DNA of 64,000 nt, taken from Streptomyces peucetius. Its GTDB lineage: Bacteria > Actinomycetota > Actinomycetes > Streptomycetales > Streptomycetaceae. Shown here one piece after another: positions 38,753 through 48,596 of the stretch (within the stretch, counting starts at the first letter, position 1; each line of letters begins with the position of its first letter). The notes below the pieces were generated by a model that ran no database searches, had not been told where the DNA came from, and saw nothing but the letters and a program-made list of their open reading frames with translations. The position numbers were made by a program, and so were the translations under genes. The stretch lies in the NCBI RefSeq assembly GCF_025854275.1, contig NZ_CP107567.1:4588001-4652000 (forward strand), given 5' to 3'.

Positions 38753-38895
38753 GAAAGGCCTCCCCCGTAACCCTTGTCCGCGGCCGAATCAGTCTATGCG
38801 GCAGGTGAGTTGCTGTGTGTCGAATGCGGCAGACGGTCTCGTCGGGAGCGGGATAGAACCGGAGAAGAAGCAGTGGCGCCACCATGGAGGAACGC
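38753..38895. promoter_or_regulatory. Divergent promoter region of the island
   Basis: 143 bp between the Crp-like gene (left) and the PycTM-like gene (right). On the minus strand TAGACT (38796-38791) fits the -10 consensus for the Crp-like gene. On the plus strand TAGAAC (38854-38859) is a weaker candidate for the effector gene. No clear palindrome of the classic Crp type is visible, so the operator is unknown. Confidence 0.4.
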
Positions 38896-39489
38896 ATGTC
38901 CGATTCCTTAGCGCATTCTTCGCCCATACGATCGAATACTGCGGACGGGGTGCCTCCCGCCCCTTCGCAACACGGTGCGCGTGTGCCGGACGGGGCCGAC
39001 CGGTACGGCCAGGAGACAGCGTGGCGCATTCATGCTGCCCTCCTCGACTGGACGGGAAAGGTCGATGGCAAGGCCGCTTTCGCCTTGACCGTCGAATCCG
39101 CGGCTCTCGCGCTGGCGGCCGCCCTCCACTCCGGAGCACGCCCGTCGCCCGGTGACCTGCCGACCGGCCTCTCGGCCCTTCTGGCAGTGGGGGCAACGCT
39201 GTTGGGGGCCGCCGCACTGCTTGCCGTTCTCGCGGTCGTGCCCCGCATGAGGGTCGACCGGGCCGCCCGCCATCCCACCCCTGATTTCATCTACTTCGGT
39301 CATATTCGCGTGCTGGAGCCGGAGGAGTTGGCGCGGGTGCTGCGTACCGCCGACCCGCTGCCGGCGCTCAGCCGGCAGCTGGTCACGATGTCCAGGATCG
39401 CCTGGTACAAGCATCGTTGCACCCAGGCGTCCCTGGTGCTGGCCGCAGTCGGGCTGGTGGCGGTCGCACTCGTAGGGGCGGTCGTCTGA
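38896..39489 (+). CDS. Pycsar effector-like membrane protein (PycTM / DUF5706 type)
   Basis: 197 aa from the ATG 5 nt after GGAGG; another in-frame ATG at 38884 has no site. The pattern matches the PycTM family: a helix LLDWTGKVDGKAAFALTVESA leading into membrane helix 1, helix 2 (LLAVGATLLGAAALLAVLAVV), a cytoplasmic stretch with FIYFGHIRVLEPEEL, then LSRQLVTMSRIAWYKHRC and membrane helix 3 (LVLAAVGLVAVALVGAVV). In Pycsar systems the effector is triggered by cUMP or cCMP from a class III cyclase and damages the inner membrane. A cyclase-like gene lies next to it beyond the Crp-like regulator. Recognised by pattern only. Confidence 0.75.
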   Translation: MSDSLAHSSPIRSNTADGVPPAPSQHGARVPDGADRYGQETAWRIHAALLDWTGKVDGKAAFALTVESAALALAAALHSGARPSPGDLPTGLSALLAVGATLLGAAALLAVLAVVPRMRVDRAARHPTPDFIYFGHIRVLEPEELARVLRTADPLPALSRQLVTMSRIAWYKHRCTQASLVLAAVGLVAVALVGAVV

Positions 39490-39499
39490 CATCGCAAAG

Positions 39500-39534
39500 C
39501 CCGCCGTCGGCTCCCTCCGGGAACCGACGGCGGG
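39500..39534. terminator. Hairpin between the PycTM-like gene and the aminopeptidase gene
   Basis: Perfect 11-bp inverted repeat CCCGCCGTCGG / CCGACGGCGGG with a 13-nt loop in the 58-bp gap between converging genes, followed by a G-rich run. Confidence 0.8.
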
Positions 39535-39547
39535 GCGGGGAGCACGC

Positions 39548-41044
<1,497 letters not shown>

Positions 41045-41069
41045 TCACGGGCGTTCGTATTGCGGATGC

Positions 41070-41519
41070 CTACTGCACGCAGAACTCATTGCCCTCCGGG
41101 TCGGTCATCACGACCCATTGGCCACCCTGCTCGCTCACCTGCCGCAGCTGCGAGGCCCCCAGCCCCTCCAGCCTGGCGGTCTCGGCGTCCCGCTGTCCCG
41201 GTTCGGCGTGCAGGTCGATGTGGAGCCGGTTCTTCACCGTCTTCGGCTCCGGCACCTGTTGGAAGAGCAGCCTGCGTCCGAGCCCCATGCCGCTCAGCTC
41301 GTCGTGGGGGTCGTCCGGATGCCGGACCCCGGCCAGATCGCGCCACGCCCGTCGGCCGTGCGACTCGACCGTGGCCTCGCCCTGCACCGTACCTTGGGCG
41401 AGGAGCTGCTCGATGAGAGGACTGTGGTCCTCGACGACGTAGCCGAGTGCCGCTGCCCAGAAGTCGGCCTGGGCGTGCGGATCAGTGGCGTCGATCACGA
41501 GCTTCCAGTGCATCGTCAT
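41070..41519 (-). CDS. VOC (glyoxalase/bleomycin-resistance) family protein
   Basis: 149 aa from [14 protein letters not shown]. One vicinal-oxygen-chelate fold made of two beta-alpha-beta3 modules: [21 protein letters not shown], and [17 protein letters not shown] with the ending [18 protein letters not shown]. This is the Glyoxalase_6-like type of Streptomyces; metal and substrate are unknown. There is no Shine-Dalgarno sequence. A TATAAG -10-like box lies 9 bp before the ATG, so the mRNA is probably leaderless. Divergent from the CGNR gene with only 22 bp between starts. Confidence 0.85.
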   Translation of the reverse strand: MTMHWKLVIDATDPHAQADFWAAALGYVVEDHSPLIEQLLAQGTVQGEATVESHGRRAWRDLAGVRHPDDPHDELSGMGLGRRLLFQQVPEPKTVKNRLHIDLHAEPGQRDAETARLEGLGASQLRQVSEQGGQWVVMTDPEGNEFCVQ

Positions 41520-41522
41520 GGA

Positions 41523-41540
41523 AACCACTTATACTGGTTA
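41523..41540. promoter_or_regulatory. Overlapping divergent -10 elements and inverted repeat between VOC and CGNR genes
   Basis: AACCA-CTTATAC-TGGTT is a perfect 5-bp inverted repeat around an AT-rich centre. The centre reads TATACT rightward (41530-41535, 7 bp before the CGNR GTG) and TATAAG leftward (41533-41528, about 9 bp before the VOC ATG). Both genes would start transcription at or next to their start codon. The symmetry suits an operator bound by the CGNR protein. Confidence 0.5.
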
Positions 41541-41541
41541 C

Positions 41542-42174
41542 GTGACGAAGAGCGCAACGGACACGCCCGGCCTGCTGCTGGAACCGCCTTCGGGCGGCTC
41601 CTTCCGCTTCGACCCCGGCGCCCTGTGCCTGGAGCTGCTGACCACCGGAGGCCCCGGACGGTTGGCCGCGTACGAGGTGTTGCACGACCCCGCCGCACTG
41701 CTGCGGTGGGTGGCGGACAGTCGGCTGTCCGCGGGCCTGCAACTGGACGCGGACGACGCGGGCGTGGCCGGAGCCCGGGTGTTGCGCCACGCCCTGTGGC
41801 GCATGGCCGCGGCCAGGGCGCACGGCGGCGACACGGACCCGGCCGACGTGGCCGTGGTCAACGAGGCGGCGGCGGCGCCGCCGCTGGCGGCCCGTATCGG
41901 CGCGGACGGATCCAGGCAGTGGGCGCCGGGCGGCGCCACGGTGACTCAACTGCTCTCGACCGTGGCCCGGGATGCCGTGGACCTCTTCACCGGACCTCAC
42001 GCGCACCGCATCCGCGAATGCGGCTCACACGACTGCGGACTGCTCTTCGTCGACACCTCGCGTCCCGGCCGCCGCCGCTGGTGCTCGATGGAGCGGTGCG
42101 GCAACCGCAACAAGGTGCGGGCGCACCGCGCCCGCCTCCCGGGCGGCGAAGGCGGCGAAGGCGGCGAAGGATGA
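41542..42174 (+). CDS. CGNR zinc-finger (ABATE-type) regulator
   Basis: 210 aa from a GTG that coincides with the expected transcription start. An N-terminal ABATE-like domain (about 20-145, [15 protein letters not shown]...) is followed by the CGNR zinc finger: [15 protein letters not shown], then [14 protein letters not shown] with all four cysteines. The C-terminus ends in three GGE repeats. Proteins of this family are treated as stress-linked or substrate-responsive transcription regulators. Its divergent partner is a VOC protein, a common pairing, suggesting local regulation. Confidence 0.85.
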   Translation: MTKSATDTPGLLLEPPSGGSFRFDPGALCLELLTTGGPGRLAAYEVLHDPAALLRWVADSRLSAGLQLDADDAGVAGARVLRHALWRMAAARAHGGDTDPADVAVVNEAAAAPPLAARIGADGSRQWAPGGATVTQLLSTVARDAVDLFTGPHAHRIRECGSHDCGLLFVDTSRPGRRRWCSMERCGNRNKVRAHRARLPGGEGGEGGEG

Positions 42175-42269
42175 CCGGTTCGAGGAGGCCGGTGACCACC
42201 CGGCCAACCGGACCGGTTTGCGACAGATGTCACGTCTTCGGGGCACTCTTCCGCACTTACGGTGTAGGG

Positions 42270-42632
42270 ATGGACGCACTGCCCCACAGCGGGCCGCCCG
42301 GCTGCCCGCTGGTCGGCGTGGCCGCCACGTACATGCCCCGGCTCTCGGAGTTCTCCTTCGAGCCGGGGCTTGTCGCGGCCGTCGACCAGCACGCGGCGGC
42401 CGTGCGCGACGCTCTCGTACCGCTGGTGCCCGCTCCGCGCCGCCCCGGCCGGGCTCCCCGCCAGGAGCCGTACGGCATGGTGCGGCGCGAGGATCTCGCG
42501 GACTATGTGCTGGGGTTCACCGACTGGCTGTCGGAGACCGACTGGACGGAACCGGTCGGCCACGACTTCGCGACGCTGCGGCTCACCGCCGTCTGCTGGC
42601 TGATCCGCGAGCACGATCTGCTCGCCGACTGA
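42270..42632 (+). CDS. Small conserved protein, DUF6401-like
   Basis: 120 aa from [17 protein letters not shown]. An in-frame ATG at 42171 overlaps the CGNR stop (ATGA) and would add 33 residues, so translational coupling is possible. The core ([25 protein letters not shown], then [19 protein letters not shown]) resembles the small DUF6401 proteins found beside actinobacterial natural-product genes. This is a remembered resemblance and not secure. No catalytic motif. Confidence 0.5.
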   Translation: MDALPHSGPPGCPLVGVAATYMPRLSEFSFEPGLVAAVDQHAAAVRDALVPLVPAPRRPGRAPRQEPYGMVRREDLADYVLGFTDWLSETDWTEPVGHDFATLRLTAVCWLIREHDLLAD

Positions 42633-42656
42633 CGCCTCTGCGCAGCGCGCCAGGCC

Positions 42657-43565
42657 TCACATGGGGTCGCGGCCGTTGCCCAGCGGCGGGCCCTCGTCCC
42701 GCCCCCAGCCCTCGTCCCGCCCCCGACCCGTGTCGCGTCCGCGGCCCATGTCGTGGCTGCCCATGTCGCGGCCCTGCTGCCCGCCTCGGCCCGTGTCCGG
42801 CCTGGTGGCCTGGCGCTCGGTCGCGGGCTGACCGGCGGCGGCGTCCGCACGGCCGCGCTGATAGGCGGAGCCGGTGTCCTTGGCACGGCCCGTCTCGGCC
42901 TCCGCCGTCGCGAGCCAGCGCTCCCACCGCTGCCGCATCGGCCCGATGAGGCCGCCGCCGACGCCGACGATCAGGATTCCGGCCATGGCGGCGAGTACCG
43001 CCCAGAGCACGGGACCGGTGACGGAGGTCGCGATCTGAGCCTGGCTGAGCGCGGCGATCGCGCCGAGCGCCACGATGAAGCCCCAGGCGATCGTGCCCAG
43101 CGTCCGGCCGTAGGACGTCCCGGCGAGAGCGCCCTGGATGATGTCGCGCACCGCGCGTGCGATGGCCATGGCCACGACGACGATGACACAGGCGACGATC
43201 GCCTTCGGGATCCACGAGACGGCCCCGTTGATCATGTTGCTGACCGGGTTGGGGCCGAACACCCCGAAGGCCAGTTGCAGGGCGATCAGCAGGATCGCGT
43301 AGTAGAGGATCTTGCTGATGATCCCGGTGGCGTCGTACTGCGAGTTTCTGAGGGTGTTCGAGATGCCACTGCGTTCCGACACCCGCTCGAAGCCGACCTT
43401 GCGCAGGAGCTTGTCGGCGACCTTGGCTATCGCCTTGGCGATGAACCAGCCGATGACCAGGATCGCCAGAAATGCGATGAACTTGGGGATGAACCTGGCC
43501 ACGGCGGACCACGCGTCGCTGAAGCCTTGACCGAAGTCGACCGATAGCGCGAGGGGTTGCTGCAT
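42657..43565 (-). CDS. Conserved-TM-helix / mechanosensitive channel-like membrane protein
   Basis: 302 aa. It has four to five membrane helices with the PF05552-type repeated pattern: FIPKFIAFLAILVIGWFIAK, ILYYAILLIALQLAFGVFG, WIPKAIVACVIVVVAMAIAR and GFIVALGAIAALSQAQIA. Two KxxxxLLRKVGFERVSE-like cytoplasmic stretches follow the helices, as in small MscS-related proteins. The C-terminal 70 residues are Gly/Arg/Asp repeats (GRDMGSHDMGRGRD), probably disordered. A gating role is inferred only. Confidence 0.78.
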   Translation of the reverse strand: MQQPLALSVDFGQGFSDAWSAVARFIPKFIAFLAILVIGWFIAKAIAKVADKLLRKVGFERVSERSGISNTLRNSQYDATGIISKILYYAILLIALQLAFGVFGPNPVSNMINGAVSWIPKAIVACVIVVVAMAIARAVRDIIQGALAGTSYGRTLGTIAWGFIVALGAIAALSQAQIATSVTGPVLWAVLAAMAGILIVGVGGGLIGPMRQRWERWLATAEAETGRAKDTGSAYQRGRADAAAGQPATERQATRPDTGRGGQQGRDMGSHDMGRGRDTGRGRDEGWGRDEGPPLGNGRDPM

Positions 43566-44134
43566 GAGGCACTCACTTCGCTCTGTGGACCACCTCGGAC
43601 CGGGGGACCGGGGCCTGGACTTCCGGTGGTAACACCGGTCGACGAGCCCCGGCCTGCCCCGAGGGGCGGAGCTGGGCCGTACGGGTGGTTATTCGCGCCG
43701 GACGGGCGTGTCGAGCCCCGGAACGGCCCGGCGGCATGGTGAGCCTCGCGCACGCGGGACGGAGGCTCCTCGGCGGTACCGCGCGCCGTGCCGCCGCGCT
43801 GCAGCCGGGGCGTCTCCCGGCAGGGCGCCGTGCCGGGGGAGCGCTTGCGGGGGACGTGTCTCGGCCGTCGAGGAGCGATTGAGGGGCGGGCGGACCGGCG
43901 GTCGTACGGGGGACGGGAGTACCGGCGTCAGTGCGGGGGTGGGGCTGCCGCCGGCCGTAGGAGGGAGGGGCCGGTGTGCGGCACGGGTTCGGGCTGGGCG
44001 GGTTCGTGCCTGGCGTGCAGGTCGGCATGGGAGCCGGGCTGGGCCGGGTTCGCGCCCGGCGTCCGCGGTCGGGCCGTCGGGTCGGCTCTGCGGTCCGGCC
44101 CGGTCGCGGGCCGGACTCGCGGCCGGCGTGGTCG
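43566..44134. other. Intergenic region without a recognisable gene
   Basis: About 570 bp, GC-rich and open in several frames on both strands, with compositionally biased translations (Arg/Pro/Gly) and no conserved motif. It holds the promoter of the leftward channel-like gene and the 3' side of rarD. G-rich tracts such as GGCATGGGAGCCGGGCTGGG are frequent around 44020-44060. Confidence 0.5.
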
Positions 44135-45187
44135 TCAGGCCGTCGGCCCGGCCTCCTGCCCGGTGCGCAATGTGCCCGCGACCGGCTCCGTCGCGACGGT
44201 CCCCGTCTGCGCCACGGGCCCGGTCTGCGACGCCGCCGCGGCCGCGGCCGGGTGTGCGCCCGAGGCCGTCGCCAGGGCCGCCAGTCGCAGGGCATCAGCC
44301 TTGTTGCGGCGCGCCGTGCGCAGTGCGTCCCAGGTCAGACAGGTCAGCGCCAGCCACACCAGCGCGAAGCCCGCCCACCGTTCCGCGGGCATCGCCTCGT
44401 GGAAGTAGAGGATGCCGAGCAGGAACTGGAACACCGGGGCCAGGTACTGCAGCAGCCCCAGCGTGGAGAGCGGCACCCGTATCGCCGCCGCGCCGAAGCA
44501 GACCAGCGGCACGGCCGTCACCAGGCCGGTCGCGGCGAGCAGTGCCGCGTGTCCGGCCCCGTGCGCGCCGAACGTGCCGGTGCCGTCCGAGCCCAGCCAG
44601 ACCAGGAACGCCAGCGCGGGGAGGAACTGGATGGCGGTCTCGGCGGCCAGCGACTCCAGGCCGCCGATGTTGACCTTCTTCTTCACCAGCCCGTACGTGG
44701 CGAACGAGAACGCGAGCGTCAGCGAGATCCACGGCGGCTGCCCGTAGCCGATGGCCAGCACCAGAACCGCGGCGAAGCCGATGCCGACGGCCGCCCACTG
44801 CGCCGGGCGGAGCCGTTCCTTCAGGAGCAGCACGCCCATCGCGATGGTGACCAGCGGATTGATGAAGTAGCCGAGTGACGCCTCGACGACGTGGCCCGAG
44901 TTCACGGACCAGATGTAGACGCCCCAGTTGACGGTGATCACCGTGGCGGCGAGGGCGACGAGACCCAGCTTGCCTGGCTGGCGTACCAATTCACGCACCC
45001 AGCCCCAGCGCCTGAGCGCCAGGAGTGCGACGGCCACGATCGCCAGGGACCAGACCATCCGGTGGGCGAGGATCTCGACGGCACCGGACGGCTTGAGCAG
45101 CGGCCAGAAAAGAGGGACCAGACCCCACATTCCGTAGGCACCGATCCCGTACAGCAACCCGGCCCGCTGTTCCTTCTCCGACTTCAC
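44135..45187 (-). CDS. rarD: RarD-like EamA family transporter
   Basis: 350 aa, GTG start with AGGAGG close upstream. Ten membrane helices in two EamA repeats: GIGAYGMWGLVPLFWPLL opens the first, TVITVNWGVYIWSVNSGHVVEASLGYF contains the RarD-type signature, then FSFATYGLVKKK in the second. The C-terminal 50 residues are an Ala/Thr-rich cytoplasmic tail. RarD proteins are drug/metabolite superfamily permeases of uncertain substrate. Apparently monocistronic. Confidence 0.9.
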   Translation of the reverse strand: MKSEKEQRAGLLYGIGAYGMWGLVPLFWPLLKPSGAVEILAHRMVWSLAIVAVALLALRRWGWVRELVRQPGKLGLVALAATVITVNWGVYIWSVNSGHVVEASLGYFINPLVTIAMGVLLLKERLRPAQWAAVGIGFAAVLVLAIGYGQPPWISLTLAFSFATYGLVKKKVNIGGLESLAAETAIQFLPALAFLVWLGSDGTGTFGAHGAGHAALLAATGLVTAVPLVCFGAAAIRVPLSTLGLLQYLAPVFQFLLGILYFHEAMPAERWAGFALVWLALTCLTWDALRTARRNKADALRLAALATASGAHPAAAAAASQTGPVAQTGTVATEPVAGTLRTGQEAGPTA

Positions 45188-45296
45188 TGACCCTCCTGCC
45201 CCTGCGCGCGCGTCCCCTCAAGGTACGCCCGGCACGGGCCCGGTGTCATGCCCGTTTCGCCATACGGTCATGACGGATCATGGACGGCCCCGGACA

Positions 45297-45330
45297 GCGG
45301 TGAGGGGAGGCCGGAGCCTCCCCTCACCGC
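45297..45330 (-). terminator. Terminator of korAB
   Basis: A perfect 15-bp inverted repeat with a 4-nt CGGA loop (arm core GGTGAGGGGAGGC / GCCTCCCCTCACC) begins 15 bp after the korB stop. Confidence 0.88.
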
Positions 45331-45344
45331 GTGCGCCACGGGTC

Positions 45345-46394
45345 TCAGCCGACGACCGTCCAGGTGTCGTTGCCGGCGAGCAGCGCGGCGAGATCCCCCT
45401 TGCCGTCCCGCTCGACCGCCGTATCGAGCTGGTCGGCCATGAGCGTGTCGTAGACGGGGCGCTCGACGCTGCGCAGCACACCGATGGGGGTGTGGTGCAG
45501 GGTGTCGGCGTCGGCCAGCCGGGAGAGCGCGAAGGCCGTGGTCGGGGACGTGGAGTGCGCGTCGTGGACCAGGACGCGCGATTCGTTGTCCGCAGTGACC
45601 TCGACGACCTCGAGGTCACCGGTGGACGGGTCGCGCACGACGCCCTTCTCGCCCTGTGCGCCGAAGCGGATCGGCTGCCCGTGCTCGAGCCGGATGACGG
45701 CCTCCTGCGCCTTGTCCTTGTCCTTGAGGACCTCGAAGGCGCCGTCGTTGAAGATGTTGCAGTTCTGGTAGATCTCCACGAGCGCCGTGCCCGCGTGGTC
45801 GGCGGCCTGGCGCAGCACCTCGGTGAGGTGCTTGCGGTCGGAGTCGACGGTACGGGCGACGAACGAGGCCTCGGCGCCCAGCGCCAGCGACACCGGGTTG
45901 AAGGGCGCGTCGAGGGAGCCCATCGGCGTCGACTTGGTGATCTTGCCGACTTCGGAGGTGGGGCTGTACTGGCCCTTGGTGAGTCCGTAGATGCGGTTGT
46001 TGAACAGCAGGATCTTCAGGTTCACATTGCGGCGCAGCGCGTGGATCAGGTGGTTGCCGCCGATGGACAGCGCGTCGCCGTCACCCGTGACGACCCACAC
46101 CGACAGGTCGCGTCTCGACGAGGCGAGCCCCGTCGCGATGGCGGGCGCACGGCCGTGGATGGAGTGCATCCCGTAGGTGTTCATGTAGTACGGGAAACGG
46201 GACGAGCAGCCGATGCCCGAGACGAAGACGATGTTCTCCTTCGCCAGCCCCAGTTCGGGCATGAAGCCCTGCACGGCGGCGAGCACGGCGTAGTCGCCGC
46301 AGCCCGGGCACCAGCGCACTTCCTGGTCGGACTTGAAGTCCTTCATCGACTGCTCGGCCTCGGCCTTGGGCACGAGCCCCAGTGCCTCACTCAT
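45345..46394 (-). CDS. korB: 2-oxoacid:ferredoxin oxidoreductase subunit beta
   Basis: 349 aa, ATG overlapping korA by 8 nt. Thiamine diphosphate-binding subunit: WCPGCGDYAVLAAVQ at the N-terminus (cluster/TPP region), GIGCSSRFPYY, and the TPP/Mg motif VTGDGDALSIGGNHLIHAL ending in LLFNN. With KorA it decarboxylates 2-oxoglutarate (or a similar 2-oxoacid) with CoA and passes electrons to ferredoxin. Such an enzyme can run beside or replace the NAD-linked dehydrogenase. Ferredoxin produced here could feed the nearby second complex I. Confidence 0.94.
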   Translation of the reverse strand: MSEALGLVPKAEAEQSMKDFKSDQEVRWCPGCGDYAVLAAVQGFMPELGLAKENIVFVSGIGCSSRFPYYMNTYGMHSIHGRAPAIATGLASSRRDLSVWVVTGDGDALSIGGNHLIHALRRNVNLKILLFNNRIYGLTKGQYSPTSEVGKITKSTPMGSLDAPFNPVSLALGAEASFVARTVDSDRKHLTEVLRQAADHAGTALVEIYQNCNIFNDGAFEVLKDKDKAQEAVIRLEHGQPIRFGAQGEKGVVRDPSTGDLEVVEVTADNESRVLVHDAHSTSPTTAFALSRLADADTLHHTPIGVLRSVERPVYDTLMADQLDTAVERDGKGDLAALLAGNDTWTVVG

Positions 46395-48333
46395 CGATGG
46401 CCTCCTTGAGAGCGTCCGCGAGCTGCTCCGCCTTGAACGGCATGCCGTTGACCTGGTTGAACGACCGTGCGTCGACCAGGTACCGCGCCCGGATCAGGGT
46501 GGCGAGCTGGCCGAGGTTCATCTCGGGCACGACGACCTTGTCGTACTGCTCGAGCACCGTCCCCAGGTTCTTCGGGAACGGGTTGAGGTGGCGCAGATGG
46601 GCCTGGGCGATGGGGATGCCGGCGGCGCGGAGCCGGCGTACGGCCGCGGTGATCGGCCCGTACGTGGAACCCCAGCCGAGGACGAGGGTGCGCGCCCGGT
46701 CCGGGTCGTCGACGGCGATCTCCGGCACCTCGATGCCGTCGATCTTGGCCTGGCGGGTGCGGACCATGAAGTCGTGGTTGGCCGGGTCGTAGGAGATGTT
46801 GCCCGTGCCGTCCTGCTTCTCGATGCCGCCGATACGGTGCTCGAGGCCCGGGGTGCCCGGCACCGCCCAGGGCCGCGCCAGGGTCTGCGGGTCACGCTTG
46901 TAGGGCCAGAACACCTCGGTGCCGTCGGCCAGTTCGTGGTTGGGTCCGGTCGCGAACTGCACCCGCAGGTCGGGCAGCTCGTCGATGTCCGGGATCCGCC
47001 ACGGCTCCGAGCCGTTGGCGAGGTAGCCGTCGGACAGCAGGAACACCGGCGTGCGGTAGGTCAGCGCGATCCTCGCCGCGTCGAGGGCGGCGTCGAAGCA
47101 GTCCGCCGGGGTGCGCGGGGCCACGACCGGCACGGGCGCCTCGCCGTTGCGGCCGTACATGGCCTGCAGCAGGTCCGCCTGCTCCGTCTTGGTCGGCAGG
47201 CCGGTCGACGGGCCGCCGCGCTGGATGTCGACCACCAGCAGCGGCAGCTCGAGCGAGACCGCCAGCCCGACGGTCTCCGACTTGAGCGCCACACCGGGGC
47301 CGGAGGTCGTCGTGACGGCGAGAGAGCCCCCGAACGCGGCGCCGAGCGCCGCGCCGATCCCGGCGATCTCGTCCTCGGCCTGGAAGGTCCGCACGCCGAA
47401 GTTCTTGTGCTTCGACAACTCGTGCAGGATGTCGGAGGCCGGGGTGATCGGGTACGACCCCAGGTAGAGCGGCAGGTCCGCCTGCTTGCTCGCCGCGATC
47501 AGGCCGTACGAGAGGGCCAGGTTCCCGGAGATGTTGCGGTACGTGCCCGTCGGGAAGGCCGTGCTCGCCGGGGCGACCTCGTAGGAGACCGCGAAGTCCT
47601 CGGTCGTCTCGCCGAAGTTCCACCCGGCCCGGAAGGCTGCGATGTTCGCCTCGGCGATGTTCGGCTTCTTCGCGAACTTCTGCCGCAGGAAGCTCTCCGT
47701 GCCCTCCGTGGGCCGGTGGTACATCCAGCTCAGCAGCCCCAGCGCGAACATGTTCTTGCTGCGCCCGGCCTCCTTGCGGGACAGGCCGAAGTCCTTGAGC
47801 GCCTCGATCGTCAGCGTCGTCAGCGGCACCGGATGGACGCGATAGCCGTCCAGCGACCCGTCCTCCAGCGGGGAGGTCTCGTAGCCGACCTTCGCCATGG
47901 CGCGCTTGGCGAACTCGTCGGTGTTGACGATGATCTCGCCGCCGCGCGGTACATCGGCGATGTTCGCCTTCAGGGCCGCCGGGTTCATCGCGACCAGCAC
48001 GTTCGGTGCGTCACCAGGGGTGAGGATGTCGTGGTCGGCGAAGTGCAACTGGAAGCTGGAGACGCCCGGCAGGGTGCCGGCGGGCGCCCGGATCTCGGCG
48101 GGGAAGTTCGGAAGCGTGGAGAGGTCGTTGCCGAACGACGCCGTCTCCGAGGTGAACCTGTCACCCGTGAGCTGCATACCGTCACCGGAGTCACCCGCGA
48201 AGCGGATGATCACCCGGTCCAGACGGCGGATCTCCTTCTCGCCGGCGCGCCTGCGCTGCTCACCGACGAGGGCCTCATCGGCCCCGTTGACCTCATCGGC
48301 CTCTTCGGCCGGGCTGCTGACCTGGCTGGTCAC
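46387..48333 (-). CDS. korA: 2-oxoacid:ferredoxin oxidoreductase subunit alpha (gamma-alpha fusion)
   Basis: 648 aa from a GTG preceded by GAGGGAGG; the longer frame adds 22 residues without a site. The N-terminal gamma domain (about 35-220) has RFAGDSGDGMQLTGDRF. The alpha (pyrimidine-binding) domain follows with GSYPITPASDILHELSKHK and FQAEDEIAGIGAALGAAFGG, and the C-terminal transketolase-like domain with LGWGSTYGPI and LRHLNPFPKNLG. This is the usual actinobacterial gamma-alpha fusion length. Cotranscribed with korB. Confidence 0.94.
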   Translation of the reverse strand: MTSQVSSPAEEADEVNGADEALVGEQRRRAGEKEIRRLDRVIIRFAGDSGDGMQLTGDRFTSETASFGNDLSTLPNFPAEIRAPAGTLPGVSSFQLHFADHDILTPGDAPNVLVAMNPAALKANIADVPRGGEIIVNTDEFAKRAMAKVGYETSPLEDGSLDGYRVHPVPLTTLTIEALKDFGLSRKEAGRSKNMFALGLLSWMYHRPTEGTESFLRQKFAKKPNIAEANIAAFRAGWNFGETTEDFAVSYEVAPASTAFPTGTYRNISGNLALSYGLIAASKQADLPLYLGSYPITPASDILHELSKHKNFGVRTFQAEDEIAGIGAALGAAFGGSLAVTTTSGPGVALKSETVGLAVSLELPLLVVDIQRGGPSTGLPTKTEQADLLQAMYGRNGEAPVPVVAPRTPADCFDAALDAARIALTYRTPVFLLSDGYLANGSEPWRIPDIDELPDLRVQFATGPNHELADGTEVFWPYKRDPQTLARPWAVPGTPGLEHRIGGIEKQDGTGNISYDPANHDFMVRTRQAKIDGIEVPEIAVDDPDRARTLVLGWGSTYGPITAAVRRLRAAGIPIAQAHLRHLNPFPKNLGTVLEQYDKVVVPEMNLGQLATLIRARYLVDARSFNQVNGMPFKAEQLADALKEAIDE

Positions 48334-48596
48334 TGAACTGGACCTCCCTCGAGGCGGTTCCTCGGGCCCGACCGGCCGACCGGCCGACCCACTGGCCACC
48401 CTACGACCGTAAGGGTCGCCTTCCTCGGACCGCTCACATGTCGGACCTCATTTTGGGACGCGGAAACGCCCCGGTTTGTCGCGCTTCTCCCTGGCCCCGG
48501 GCTTTCCGGGGCGACGTGCGCCGCTCATTCTTTGGTCCTAGGCCGGCCGAGGGCCGACCGCGTGACGGCGTGCCGTCGGACGTACCCGCCGGACGC

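Noticed and set aside
43566..44295. Possible genes in the 570-bp region between the channel-like gene and rarD
   Set aside because: All frames give low-complexity Arg/Pro/Gly translations without ribosome sites or recognisable motifs.
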